Shown here one piece after another: positions 1-10,295 of a stretch of DNA of 64,000 nt; position 1 is the stretch's first letter; every line of letters begins with the position of its first letter. Location of the stretch: contig NC_066282.1 in the NCBI RefSeq assembly GCF_905404315.1, positions 7,464,501 through 7,528,500 on the forward strand, written 5' to 3'. Made by a program: the position numbers and the translations under genes. The notes beneath the pieces were generated by a model. The model worked only from the letters and a program-made list of their open reading frames with translations. It was not told where the DNA came from and made no database searches. The DNA is from Leptidea sinapis (lineage: Eukaryota; Arthropoda; Insecta; Lepidoptera; Pieridae).

Positions 1-379
1 CGTGTGACGTAGCGCGGGTCCTGACCATAGATAATATATGTAAATATAGATGTAAAATCAGTGTACCCAGGCCAAGAGATGGCGCTGCGTTATTTTACGC
101 TCTTAGCGTACCGTCGCTAGATGGCGCTAATTATATTTATAGTTTTTACTGTTGTTGTAGACCGTATTGTATGCATATTGGTGTTTGTTTTGTGTGGGTG
201 GAATTTATTATTCGTTTATTAAGTTCAGCAGTCACTTTTGCATAAGGAGAGGCATTCGATGATTACAACACGATATTCAAGTCTTGTTTTAATAAGTAAG
301 TTAAGTGAGTTTTTTGCTATCACTAGCTCCATCTATCCATCTATCATGTATGTTAAATTATCGCCATCATGGTGAAGTT
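1..379. other. Unassigned AT-rich flank
   Basis: No coding frame, tRNA or recognisable repeat boundary. Two copies of the short string GATGGCGCT lie near 78 and 120, too few to call a tandem repeat. Confidence 0.4.
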
Positions 380-610
380 GCATACATAATAGAATAGGTG
401 GCAGCACTTTCAAAGCAAATTTTTTTCATGTGCCAATGTAGGGAAGTTACACCCCCCTGCTCCTGACTCAAACTGCCCGGCTGTCCGCGCCCGCGCCGGA
501 CCGTTGGGACTTCGGGTCGGCGCATGGCACCGCCTGGTACACGATTACGAGGGGAGCGTCTGAGGGGAGGGGGACGAGCGGGTATGTTGCTACGCGCTAT
601 AACTTCAAAT
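380..610. other. GC-rich block, unassigned
   Basis: A GC-rich block in AT-rich surroundings. A minus-strand frame is open across it and encodes an Arg/Pro/Gly-rich stretch matching no family I know. The abrupt composition change suggests a transposon fragment or the edge of an old exon, but nothing decides between them. Confidence 0.35.
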
Positions 611-1504
611 ATACACTTATTTGTCATTATATTAGTTTTCTGTGACCTGCAAATAATCATGTATAATATGATTTTTAGTACTAGGTAAACTGGAACAAAA
701 AAGATATTTCGGATGATTTTACTTTGTTAAAACTATTCGAAGTACGTGATAAAAAGGAGTGTGATTTGTGCGCATGAGTGGAATATGAAGGAAACACTTG
801 TTTCTAGAATGTTGGTACGGAATATTGAGGTTTAATTTAGATAATAAGGTTGGACACAATAGTCGTAATATCGGCCATGTATCTACGGAGTGTTAATGGT
901 AGGAGATGAAGTCAAGTACACCGCGTTTTGTAATCTGTTTTGGGAATTCTAAACTTATAATTTTTAAAAATCTAGTATTTTTTTTCTTTATTTGTTCAAT
1001 TGTATTACTGTGTATCATATATACAGGATTCCAGATTTGACTAGTACACTCTATGTCATAAGAATGGGGTAAAGTACAGTGTAGTCAATTACCGGATGGT
1101 GCTGACAACTTTTTCAAAGTAGTGGGTAAATTTTGGTCGTTTATATAAATAAATACTTTCATAGTATTGACCATATTAAATTTTATGAAATCCATTACTA
1201 CAGTTTAGTAAATGTTATTAATCTAAATACAAGATAATATTTTAAGATGATTCAAATGAACAAAAGATACTTAAAAGGTTAGTCATATCCACTTATCTTA
1301 TCTGTAAGTGGAGCATATGAGCGATACAGCCAACTGATTGTTTCGTTAAAACACAATGATACTAGGCATTCTGCCAAACACTCGCAAAGTGCAGGTGTCA
1401 AGCTAAAATGGACGGCGTCAACAATTGAACACGACATAGCCAGAAAAGTTGTAAGCAGTGAAGCGAAAAACTGTTATCGATGGCCGTTACTTTATGTAAT
1501 ACTA
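611..1504. other. Gene-free AT-rich DNA
   Basis: No coding-like frame with splice signals and no recognisable repeat was seen. Confidence 0.4.
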
Positions 1505-1916
1505 GCTGATTCCCGCGACTTCATGCGCGTAGATAAAGAGTTTTTATCTTATATTTTATTATCTGTTGTCCTATTCCAGTTCCGGTTCCCGTTTTCGCTG
1601 CCGTTCCCAACATATTATTTGAATCTTATTTCGAGGAAGATTGCTATAGCAAACTAAGCCTACTATTGGTATACCAATAGTAGGCTTAGTTTGCCTATAC
1701 CTATAACTATAGTTATAGCCCATCAACGTGAAATTCAATTATTCACAAATCCCGCGGCAATTATGGTTTTTTCCGGAATAAAATGTAGCCTATGTTCTTT
1801 CCCAAGCTCTTGTAAATTACCGTACCAAATTTCATCAAAATCGGTTCCGTAGCTCCAACGTAAAAGCGTAACTAACAAACTTACCATCATAATAATTATA
1901 ATATTAGTAGGAATAA
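1505..1916 (+). repeat. Dispersed repeat, also at 58.2-58.6 kb (inverted) and 57.0-57.2 kb
   Basis: Starts with ACTAGCTGATTCCCGCG and ends with TATAATATTAGTAGGA. The reverse complement of 58205-58570 aligns along its length, sharing the CCTATTCCAGTTCCGGTTCC stretch, the TGTAGCCTATG stretch, the CCAAATTTCATCAAAA stretch and the ATAATATTAGTA end. No coding capacity. It is a common lepidopteran nonautonomous repeat type; I cannot tell whether it is a retroposon tail or a DNA element. Confidence 0.7.
1649..1694. repeat. Perfect 46-bp palindrome
   Basis: Two 23-base arms meet without a spacer at 1671/1672; the left arm begins GCAAACTAAGCC and the right arm ends GGCTTAGTTTGC. The related copy near 58.40 kb has only one arm, so the second arm was added here. 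Confidence 0.9.
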
Positions 1917-2180
1917 TTCATAACACGTCATAATATAGTAATTTTAAGTGTTAGGTAATAATGAAGAATAAATGCTAATAGCAGAACTGCTCATTAGAAG
2001 TGAATACTTTGAAAGTAACATTTTTTAATTATTATATTTTCAACGTTTTCATAATAATAATAATTTGTCGTATTTTTTTTACACTAACAGACCACATAGT
2101 TCAGTGCTTTTTTTTCTCAAGCCAAAAGCACCCCTTGTGACGAAAGAAGTTTCCATTAATAAAATATAATCAATTTGTTA

Positions 2181-2369
2181 TCTTTTTAAAGTGATAGCCC
2201 TCACTTCTAGGATTAATACACAAATATAATTTTATGAACGATGCGGGACTAGAACTCACATCCTTTCACGTTCCGTGTGAGTGCTCTTCCAACTAAGCTA
2301 ACCGTTCGAGTGACGTATCGGCATAAAATCTTGTATGCTTTGTTCATCTCTCATGTTGTGGCTTCATCT
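2181..2369 (-). repeat. tRNA-headed SINE
   Basis: Minus-strand SINE. Its tRNA-like head (2236-2307) has a D-arm and a T-arm in tRNA order, with B-box degeneracy (AGTTCTAGTCC). The 3' body reads through to the ATCACTTTAAAAA end at 2181. A 5' leader (2308-2369) is shared with the copies at 5.9 kb and 59.9 kb. The tRNA part is too degenerate to be a functional tRNA gene. Confidence 0.75.
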
Positions 2370-2414
2370 ACTTTACAGTTGATAACTTGCTCTTGCAAAT
2401 CTAAACAATTTGTT

Positions 2415-2497
2415 TTGTTTTTAAAGTGATAACCCTCACTTCTAGGATTAATACACAAATAAAATTTGAAAACAAAATTTTACGAACTATGCGGGAC
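2415..2497 (-). repeat. SINE 3' fragment
   Basis: Second copy of the same SINE in the same orientation, cut at the T-arm/acceptor boundary. It begins about 45 bp beyond the leader of the copy at 2181-2369. Confidence 0.7.
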
Positions 2498-2527
2498 AAT
2501 CCTAATAAATAATATATCAGTAGTAGT

Positions 2528-2838
2528 ACCCAGTAGGAGGCTTTTTTGCACGGGTAGCCGGCTACATTATGGGTACCACAACGGCGCCTATTTCTGCTGT
2601 GAAGCAGTAATGTAAAAGCATTACTGTATTTTGGTCTGAATGACACCGTATCTAATGAAATTACTGGGCAAATGAGACTTAACACCTTATGTCTCAAGGT
2701 GACGAGCGCAGTTGTATTGCCGCTCAGAATTTTTGGGTCTTTCAAGAATCCTGAGAGGCACTGAATTGTAATGGGCAGGGGGTATCAATTACCGTCAGCT
2801 GGACGTGTTCATCTCGTCCCTTATTTTATTTAAAAAAA
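2528..2838 (+). repeat. GGGAGGC repeat, near full length
   Basis: Member of a roughly 310-bp family with about a dozen copies here. It has the opening AGGAGGCTTTTTTGCAC, the middle string TTTCTGCTGTGAAGCAGTAA, a T-rich AATTTTTGGG stretch, the TGTAATGGGCAGGG string and a short A tail. The polarity and A tail indicate retroposition. Some frames stay open by chance across copies, but I see no conserved protein. Confidence 0.8.
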
Positions 2839-4044
2839 TAACAGAAACTTATAACGAGGCGTCATAAATCCGCTAGGTACCTTTCTTTATCGGTAGTATT
2901 GCTACAACAGAGAATTTTTATGATATAATAACGATCGACCGTTGTTTGTTTTGGTCCCATTGGATTAAGGTTTTCGTGCACGGCTTGATTCGTTTTATAT
3001 AGATAATAAAATCACTTTCAGTTATTGAGATTCCATTTAGATCATTAGAAAATGTAATCAAATTTATTGCTATCTCTGGGGAAACAGTGAAGCATTAGTA
3101 TCCCACAACAAATAACAATTTTATTACTAAAATATCGTACAAGAAAATCATTACAACATTCTATTTGTCGTGAAACCTAAAGAAAAGAAAACGGCACAAA
3201 AAATTAGCTTACTCTTTCAACCGACTTCACACAAAGAGAGAGGTTATGAAGTACTGTGTGTTTTTTATGTTTGCCACCTCATAAACCCATCGTTCTTTGA
3301 CCAACTTGAAAAGTTTATTTTTCATATGAAATGAATTTGTAAATTATGATGGTATAAATCACGTTTTCAGGCATATTATACAATCAAACGTGGTAATTAA
3401 TTAAATAATATTAAAGAAAATAATAGTATATTTCAATACAAGTGCGATATAGTATATTGTGCACGAATTGCACATACTATATGCGACGATTTATGTATTA
3501 TTTCCGACTCCATATTCGTGTTTCAACTTTTGTAGCTTACATTATAATTTTATTTATTAAATAAAACTGTCAGACGCGTCAAACTCAATTTAGTTTCGAT
3601 ATTTCGATTGTGTTTTTTTTTTTGTTATTATTTTATTTATTTTAGCATTTTTCTTTGAAATGGGCAAACGGCTCTTTTTTAACCACAACAGCGATTGCCA
3701 AGATACTACTTTTCCCGCTTGAGTAATACGAAGTATATTATGATAACTCCACACACCAAAAACTTGGTTTTTTGAAGTTTTCGCATAAATTTTGAGGTTA
3801 TGTGAAAAAAGTGTGAAAAAATAAGTTGTAGATCTTTTTATTACCTACAATTTTGCCATTTAATGTAGTTTTTCCGGATATCGAGATAAAACGTTTTCTT
3901 ACCCTTAAACACCCCCCCTTTTCCACTTCCCGACATCAGATCGTCCGTTATTTATTTTTCCTTTCATTTTTGTTATATTCTCTTCCTTTTCCAATAAGTT
4001 TCATCCTTCTATTATTTTTTTCACTTTTTAACATTTTCAAAGGC
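2839..4044. other. Gene-free AT-rich DNA
   Basis: Contains one occurrence of the dispersed CAACCGACTTC motif near 3219, degenerate here. No exon-like frame was found. The open frame at 3853-4077 encodes only low-complexity Phe/Leu/Ser from a T-rich tract and is not supported as a gene. Confidence 0.4.
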
Positions 4045-4126
4045 CTCAGCACTGGTCTGTCACCTAATGGTAAGTGATCACCGCAGCAACACCAGGGGAA
4101 TCACAAGAGCGTTGCCGACCTTCTAA
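4045..4126 (-). mobile_element. Old CR1-like 3' UTR fragment
   Basis: The strings GTAAGTGATCACCGC and AACACCAGGGGAATCACAAG, then GAGCGTTGCCG, match the minus-strand 3' UTR of the CR1-like family at 19808-20107, with an internal deletion of the 'CCCACAATCTCTTGC' part. Confidence 0.65.
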
Positions 4127-4619
4127 AGTATCGAATAAATGCATATATTAGTTCGAAAACTAAACATTACCGCCTTATTATTTTTGTGACGTAATGGCGT
4201 GATTTTCTTCATCATAATATCCTTTGTTGTGGATATAATTTTAATTATATGTGGGCAAAACCAATAAAATCCGTTGAGCAATAAACATTAGCACACATAC
4301 AATTAATGCGTTAAATACAGAATCGTTGATTGGTGTAAATAAATGTCCTCACTTAACTCGAGTGTGAGGAATCGTATTATTTAAATAAAACACTTTTATA
4401 GGATTAGGAAGTTACATTTTTATTTTAGCTAACCCGACGCTGTAGACAGATGGTTTTACAAATACCACCTCCGAGGAAATAAATGGCGCTAAACTATGAC
4501 AAACACTATCTTTGACTCATTTCATCTGCAGTCCACCTGAAAAGGTCTTGAAACGTCGGGTTAACTAAAATAAAAATGTAAAATTTATTCAACGATAGTA
4601 ACGATTATAATCTCAAGTA
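4127..4619. other. Gene-free DNA with a short inverted pair
   Basis: TTACATTTTTATTTTAGCTAACCCGACG near 4411 is matched in inverse by CGTCGGGTTAACTAAAATAA near 4554, about 120 bp apart. This could be the ends of a small TIR element. No coding sequence was seen. Confidence 0.4.
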
Positions 4620-4660
4620 GGCCACAGCTGGAGATAGACTGAATATTGGGAACCGCCGTA
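4620..4660 (+). repeat. Solo end of the TTA-target MITE
   Basis: The stretch GAGATAGACTGAATATTGGG, continuing AACCGCCG and followed by TAA, is the terminal sequence of the MITE at 16173-16480 with a TAA target. No partner end lies nearby, so this is a truncated copy. Confidence 0.6.
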
Positions 4661-5771
4661 AGATGATGCGACATTAGTTGTAGTTGGTCCCCTTAGTTTT
4701 GGGTCGCACTGCCTACCGCACGATGCTCCTCCACTTTTGGCTGTTTGAAGCATTGCGGGAGCACTCCACAACAGGTGTCTGGGTTACTCCTTTGATCAGA
4801 TTCGTCCATCGCGTGGGTGAGTCGCTCTTTTCCCCTCCACCTGGCCCTGCATACCAACCGCTCAATCGATCCTTAATTTATGGAGATATCAATTATAGAG
4901 TAATATAATTTTGATAAAGTTTAACTATTACAAATTAAATTAAATGTTTTTGATTTTATACTAAAAAATAATTATTATTTTCAAATAAAATTTTATTAAC
5001 GATGCGGCACTCTGTCGTGTCTCGGTCTGTGTTTTACTTGGTGTCGTGTCAAACGCCCACAATAATGGATAACCACGTAGGTCCTGACCATGTGATTTGT
5101 CTTTGGCCTTGTCTCGTCATAATATAAAAGTTAATTTTCCGCAACAGTACATTTGAATTTAATTTATAAGCAATAAATTAACCCTGTATACTCAACTCTT
5201 GACTACTTTATATACCTGCATATTATATCAATTGTTTTGGAATAGTTTTATTTTAAGGTCGGTTGTTCTTTTGTTTAAATTTTGTTTTAGAATGACATGA
5301 CATTATGGTATGTTCCTTTTTCATTTAGATAGAACGTAAGAATCAATAATTTTGTGTAACATTGCATTTGCAAGACTGTTCTGTCAAGAGTATATCGACC
5401 GAGTCGAAGATCTAGAGAAAAAGGCGTTCAAAGAAACGAACAAATGAAACCATTTTTAGAAAATGTGACTGAGGGTTTTTTTGTTTTCAATTTTTGAAAG
5501 CTCTCTTTTTCCAAATATATTGTTTGAACATGATAGAGTGCGTAATGGAAGATCTAATTATCATCATCATCATCATCAGCCGGAAGAGGTCCACTGCTGT
5601 ACAAAGGCTTCCCCCAAAGATTTCCACGACGATCGGTCCTGCGCTGCCCTCATAAAGTTAAAGTTTAAAAATGCACTCTGTTTCTGGAATGAGAAGGCCG
5701 GTGTTTGCATATTGTTTAATTAAAGAAGTACGCTTAATGGAATTTTAGACGTTAAATAACTCTAACAAGTT

Positions 5772-5985
5772 TAAAATAATAATTAATATGTTATATTTTT
5801 AAAGTGATAACCCTCACTTCTAGAATTAATACACAAATAAAAATTGAACACAAAATTTTATGAACGATGCGGGACTCGAACCCACGACCTCTCGCGTTCC
5901 GTGCGAGTGCTCTTCCAACTGAGCTAACCGTTTGAGAGACATTTCGTCATACAATCTTGTATGCTTTGTTCAACTCTCAGGTGGC
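5772..5985 (-). repeat. tRNA-headed SINE, left palindrome arm
   Basis: The tRNA-like head is 5862-5933 on minus, with an intact B box. The leader (5934-5985) ends in CAACTCTCAGG and the 3' body runs to the ATCACTTTAAAAA end at the left. It is the mirror image of the SINE at 5997-6140. Confidence 0.8.
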
Positions 5986-5996
5986 TCAGCCAACTC

Positions 5997-6140
5997 GAAC
6001 GGTTAGCTCATTTGGAAGAGCACTCGCACGGAACGCGAGAGGTCGTGGGTTCGAGTCCCGCATCGTTCATAAAATTTTGTGTTCAATTTTTATTTGTGTA
6101 TTAATTCTAGAAGTGAGGGTTATCACTTTAAAAATATAAC
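5997..6140 (+). repeat. tRNA-headed SINE with foldable 72-nt head
   Basis: The head 5997-6068 folds as a cloverleaf: a 7-bp acceptor with one G-T pair (GAACGGT with ATCGTTC), a D-stem GCTC/GAGC, an anticodon stem CTCGC/GCGAG with a 7-nt loop, and a T-arm GTGGG/CCCGC with loop TTCGAGT. The expected T33 is C and the body continues directly into SINE sequence without a terminator. It is therefore a SINE promoter head with A and B boxes, not a tRNA gene. The nominal anticodon would be GGA. Confidence 0.75.
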
Positions 6141-6568
6141 ATATTAATTATTATTTTAAACTTGTTAGAGTTATTTAACGTCTAAAATTCCATTAAGCGT
6201 ACTTCTTTAATTAAACAATATGCAAACACCGGCCTTCTCATTCCAGAAACAGAGTGCATTTTTAAACTTTAATCAAAACTTCATTGAGGTTAACATTAAG
6301 ATTTAAAACCGGGTGATTCCCGAAAGCAAATACTCTAGCAGATGTGAACAATGTTTTTTTTGTGTGCGGTTTTATTTTTAATTACTTCCGACACCGCATC
6401 TCTCAGATCGTGTTTATCCATGATACGTTGTTTAAACTAAACAGCATATTATGAACACGTGCGACTACTTCTTGATAAATAAAAATGAGTTTTGAGCAGT
6501 GACGTCATAGCTGCTACAATTCTAAGGACATGTATCTTCGCAATTTTATTATATAATTAGTACTTATT

Positions 6569-6858
6569 ATAATTAGATCACTGCGTCTTCCGGTACGTGG
6601 TCGCCATTCGAGGACTTTACTGCCCGGACGGCCATCTGTCCGTCGAACTATGTGCTCTGCTCACTGCCACTTCAGTTTCGCAATCGTTTGGACTATGAAC
6701 TACTATCCCCCACAAGATGGACCGACGATCTGGTCAAGATCGCGCTGAGGCGCCGATGAGGGCAGCGCAGGACCGATCGTCGTGGAAATCTTTGGGGGAA
6801 GCCTTTGTACAGCAGTGGACCTCTTCCGGCTGATGATGATGATGATGATAATTAGATC
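6569..6858 (+). mobile_element. RTE-type retrotransposon 3' end with 5' inversion
   Basis: Two pieces of an RTE-like endonuclease-reverse transcriptase C-terminus. Minus 6580-6690 encodes KLKWQ, then HIVRRTDGR and KVLEWRPRTGRR. Plus 6712-6836 encodes PTRWTDDLVKIA and, after a frameshift, MRAAQDRSSWKSLGEAF and VQQWTSSG with stop, followed by a GAT repeat tail. In family order the pieces are nearly contiguous, so the upstream part was inverted at insertion (twin priming). The target-site duplication ATAATTAGATC flanks it at 6569-6579 and 6848-6858. The rest of the element is absent. Confidence 0.85.
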
Positions 6859-7386
6859 TTCCATTACGCACTCTATCATGTTCAAACAATATATTTGGAA
6901 AAAGAGAGCTTTCAAAAATTGAAAACAAAAAAACCCTCAGTCACATTTTCTAAAAATGGTTTCATTTGTTCGTTTCTTTGAACGCCTTTTTCTCTAGATC
7001 TTCGACTCGGTCGATATACTCTTGACAGAACAGTCTTGCAAATGCAATGTTACACAAAATTATTGATTCTTACGTTCTATCTAAATGAAAAAGGAACATA
7101 CCATAATGTCATGTCATTCTAAAACAAAATTTAAACAAAAGAACAACCGACCTTAAAATAAAACTATTCCAAAACAATTGATATAATATGCAGGTATATA
7201 AAGTAGTCAAGAGTTGAGTATACAGGGTTAATTTATTGCTTATAAATTAAATTCAAATGTACTGTTGCGGAAAATTAACTTTTATATTATGACGAGACAA
7301 GGCCAAAGACAAATCACATGGTCAGGACCTACGTGGTTATCCATTATTGTGGGCGTTTGACACGACACCAAGTAAAACACAGACTT

Positions 7387-7905
7387 ACAAACACATGGTA
7401 TTATAATCGTAAGTTTTAAGGTTACAATCGTAAATGATTTATCCCAGCGGATACTCCATAGGGAGTGCCGCTTGCGCCTCTCTCTCCCCAAGAGAAGTTC
7501 GCCTTCGATGAAGGCTTAGAGGGCCTTGCCTAAAGCCAACCTTAGATGGAGTTTAGTGGGTAGGCAATTGCGTTTAACGTGAGTCCCACATAACCACCAC
7601 CTGACTCCCGTCGTTATCCCGGAGGGTAGCCCTTTCCCTTTGTCTGGGCTCAAAGAAAAATTGTAAAAGAAGGTACACTTTACAAACACAGCAATAACGG
7701 TAACGTAATAAGAACGTGGTGTTTCCAGTGACACAACCACCTCGCTCGATAGCTCTTCCCTGACTGCCTGCTTGCCACTCTCCCGGCGCCCGATCATGAC
7801 CGCACTTGCACCACACGCCGATTACACCCGAGCCAAGACAAGTACCGAAACACCTTCATACTCGCTCGTGGCTCGACGTTCTTGACTTCAACTTATATAT
7901 TATTT
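7387..7905. repeat. GC-richer transposon-like block; right part shared with 20.93 and 39.35 kb
   Basis: 7710-7905 aligns with 20930-21125 and 39350-39540, sharing AGAACGTGGTGTT, CAAGACAAGTACCGAAACA and the CTCGACN(1-2)TCTTGACT stretch near the right end. 7440-7700 is GC-richer and contains GTGAGTCCCACATAACCACC, a string I associate with lepidopteran retrotransposon UTRs without being able to name the family. The minus-strand frames here are not recognisable proteins. Confidence 0.5.
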
Positions 7906-8979
7906 TGCAACCAGTCTATTATTTATGAATACCTTGTCATTATCAGCATAATAATGAATAGAGTCATTTATTCAAATAGCGTTTAGCAGCGTTAATCATT
8001 GTTTACTTTATTTAATATTAATTACGAAGCTGTCTGTCCATAACGCAATCACGACGTTGAAATTTTAATAACTCATTTAGTTTGTAAGTATAAAAGACTT
8101 CGTTAAAGCTAAATCCTTCCTTCATTATATTTTCCTCAGGGTATTGTTTGGAGTTGGAAAGAAAATTAAAAAGAAATCGTATCGTTACTAATTGCTGGAT
8201 TGTTAAATCAATTTTATTTTTATATTCAGTTCTGATAAACTCCTAAGCCATAGCTTTAAAGGGATATAAAATACTTTAAATAATACATAATATATTGTTT
8301 GGTGGTATACGTATTTGCCTATCAGGCAGAATGCTGCCGGTTAAATACACTTTTAATGAAAAAAAAAGTGACAAGACGACCAATACTTTTACCTGATAGC
8401 AAGTGCCGCCTATTACAATGCAACGTGGACACCAATATTTAGTCACTTCGATATCCCAACTACTAAGAAACTCTGTTTCCCGAAACCCAAACTACTGATT
8501 AATATTTCCAGAAATATTTGCCATTTAACAAAATGTGAACCAACCACATTTCACAAGTGTAACGACAGTAAAAACAAAAACAGTTTTCGTGCGATACCAT
8601 TTTTAGTGTTCGCATTTTTAAATGTATGTAATGTGATTAGTTCAATAAATCAATATACATTAATTATTCATCATTGTTATATCTATGAATAATAATTGCA
8701 ACTTCTATTCTTAAGGAAAAGTGTCTTCATACACACACTGACAACTATTGATAAATTATAATTCATTGTTTTCTTTTTATAGGCATACGGAACCCTAAAA
8801 AGACACTTTAATTCAATTTTATTCGAATGCAACATAATATTTTTTTTAACCATCAACTATTACTTCTATGTAAAGACAATATTTTATGTCAAAGCGAATA
8901 CAGCAAGATTGTGCCGATCTTTTTATAATACGCTCCATCTATGTCGAGATAGATCTATATAATATATATAAGATAATAA
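7906..8979. other. Gene-free AT-rich DNA
   Basis: No exon-like frame and no repeat with a second copy in this window was seen. Confidence 0.4.
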
Positions 8980-9767
8980 TAAGACTCAAGTTTGCGCGTT
9001 TACCACTAATAAAACCCCATTTGTCGTATCACCGCTCTTCGACAACACTTCCCTCAAAGCCTCGCCTAGTATCGGAATACTGGGTCTCGAAATCTCGAGC
9101 GATTGCCAATTTCGAGGTCATCTGGAAGGCAAAGCCAAATTGGCTTCAAAGAAACTGGGCGTCATTAATAGAGCACGGCAATACTTCAAGCCGGCCCACA
9201 TACTAGCGCTCTACAAAGCGCAGGTCTAGCCACACATGGAGTATTGCTGTCATCTCTGGTCTGGCGCACCCCAGTATCAGCTCGATCCATTTGACCGCGT
9301 GCAACGCAGAGCAACGCGAATTGTCGGGGACACAGTGCTCTGTGAACAGCTGGATCACTTGGCGTTGCGTAGAGACGTCGCTTCATTGTGTGTCTTCTAC
9401 CGCATTTATCACGGGGAGTGTTCCGAAGAGCTGTTTAACCTGATTCCTGCCGCCGAATTCCACCTTCGCACGACACGCCACAAGTTAGGATATCATCCTC
9501 ACCATCTGGATGTGTAGCGGTCCTCCACAGTGCGGTTTTCAAGGAGCTTTCTTCCACGTACTACAAAGCTGTGGAATGAGCTTCCTTGTGCGGTGTTTCC
9601 GGGACGATACGACACGGGTACCTTCAAAAAAAGCGCGTACACCTTCCTCAAAGGCCGGCAACGCTCCTGTGATTCCTCTGGTGTTGCAAGAGATTGTGGG
9701 CTGCGGTGATCACTTAACAACAGGTGACCCGTTCGCTCGTTTGTCCTCCTATTCCATAAAAAAAAAA
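8980..9767 (+). mobile_element. CR1/Jockey-superfamily retrotransposon, 5'-truncated
   Basis: Starts inside the reverse-transcriptase C-terminal part (KTQVCAFTT) and runs through the conserved C-terminus (PHMEYCCHLWSGAPQ, RVQRRATRIVGD) to the 3' UTR and A tail. A stop interrupts the frame at 9227, just before PHMEYCC. It shares the family 3' end, CTCCTATTCCATAAAA. The missing 5' part is typical of incomplete target-primed reverse transcription. This copy cannot make a working enzyme. Confidence 0.9.
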
Positions 9768-10295
9768 TGAGAAAGAAATATGGATGTCTTTATGTACAGT
9801 ATACACTTAATTTACAACGAAAAGCAATCAACCAGTAAAGATAAAAATCAAATGTAACTAAGTATATTGAATAACAAGTCTATTAAATTTATAGAACAAT
9901 GACATAATTATTTAATATTTTATAATTAATATAAATAAATTCATGTTTTAATTGATCCATATAACATATTATTATTCTCAGTGTGTAAAATGGAGACCAA
10001 ATTTTGTTAAATTTATTGTGTTAACACTTTTGATTGAGGTTATAAAGCCATAATATACAAATTTGTTCTGTGATACAAAAATGTGAAAATGCTTGTTATA
10101 AATATCATTAGACGATAATAAATATAGAGCTGCACGTATTTGAAATTGTATTCGTAATTAATAATTATTTCAGTTCAAAATATTTGCATATCCACTGTTT
10201 GTTCACATATGCGTAGTAAATTATAAAAGTTGACTGAATTAATATGATGCATGCTCTCTGTTTAAATTAATACTACCTGTGACATAACAGCTAAA
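9768..10295. other. Gene-free AT-rich DNA
   Basis: Lies immediately 3' of the serine-protease-like exon on the minus strand and would contain its 3' UTR if transcribed. No convincing polyadenylation arrangement can be fixed. Confidence 0.4.

Larger units (their letters stand above)
5024..7386. repeat. Large inverted repeat (palindrome) with about 60-bp spacer
   Basis: The left arm 5024-5933 and the right arm 5997-7386 are reverse complements of each other with very few differences. The spacer is about 5934-5996. The right arm has 484 extra bases (6273-6756). Because an RTE insertion runs continuously through 6757 in the right arm, the left arm lost this segment rather than the right arm gaining it. 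Both arms contain a tRNA-SINE, placing two tRNA heads head-to-head at the centre. The near-identity suggests a recent inverted duplication or gene conversion. Confidence 0.9.

Noticed and set aside
2401..2745. 114-codon minus frame, and similar frames at 14803, 21842, 36791 and 62867
   Set aside because: They run across GGGAGGC repeats and SINE tails; the shared residues reflect repeat identity, not a protein family. The downstream part of the 62867 frame was kept separately as an exon candidate.
3853..4077. 74-codon hydrophobic plus-strand frame (membrane-peptide-like)
   Set aside because: It is the translation of a T-rich tract ending in a CR1-like UTR fragment.
5481..5723. Open frame with a run of histidines (and its mirror at 6734-6928)
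   Set aside because: The histidines come from the ATC/GAT tail of the RTE element read in antisense; the frame is a shadow of the retrotransposon end in the palindrome.
5862..6068. Two tRNA genes in opposite orientation
   Set aside because: They continue into the shared SINE body and leader, lack T33, and have several more decayed relatives in the window.
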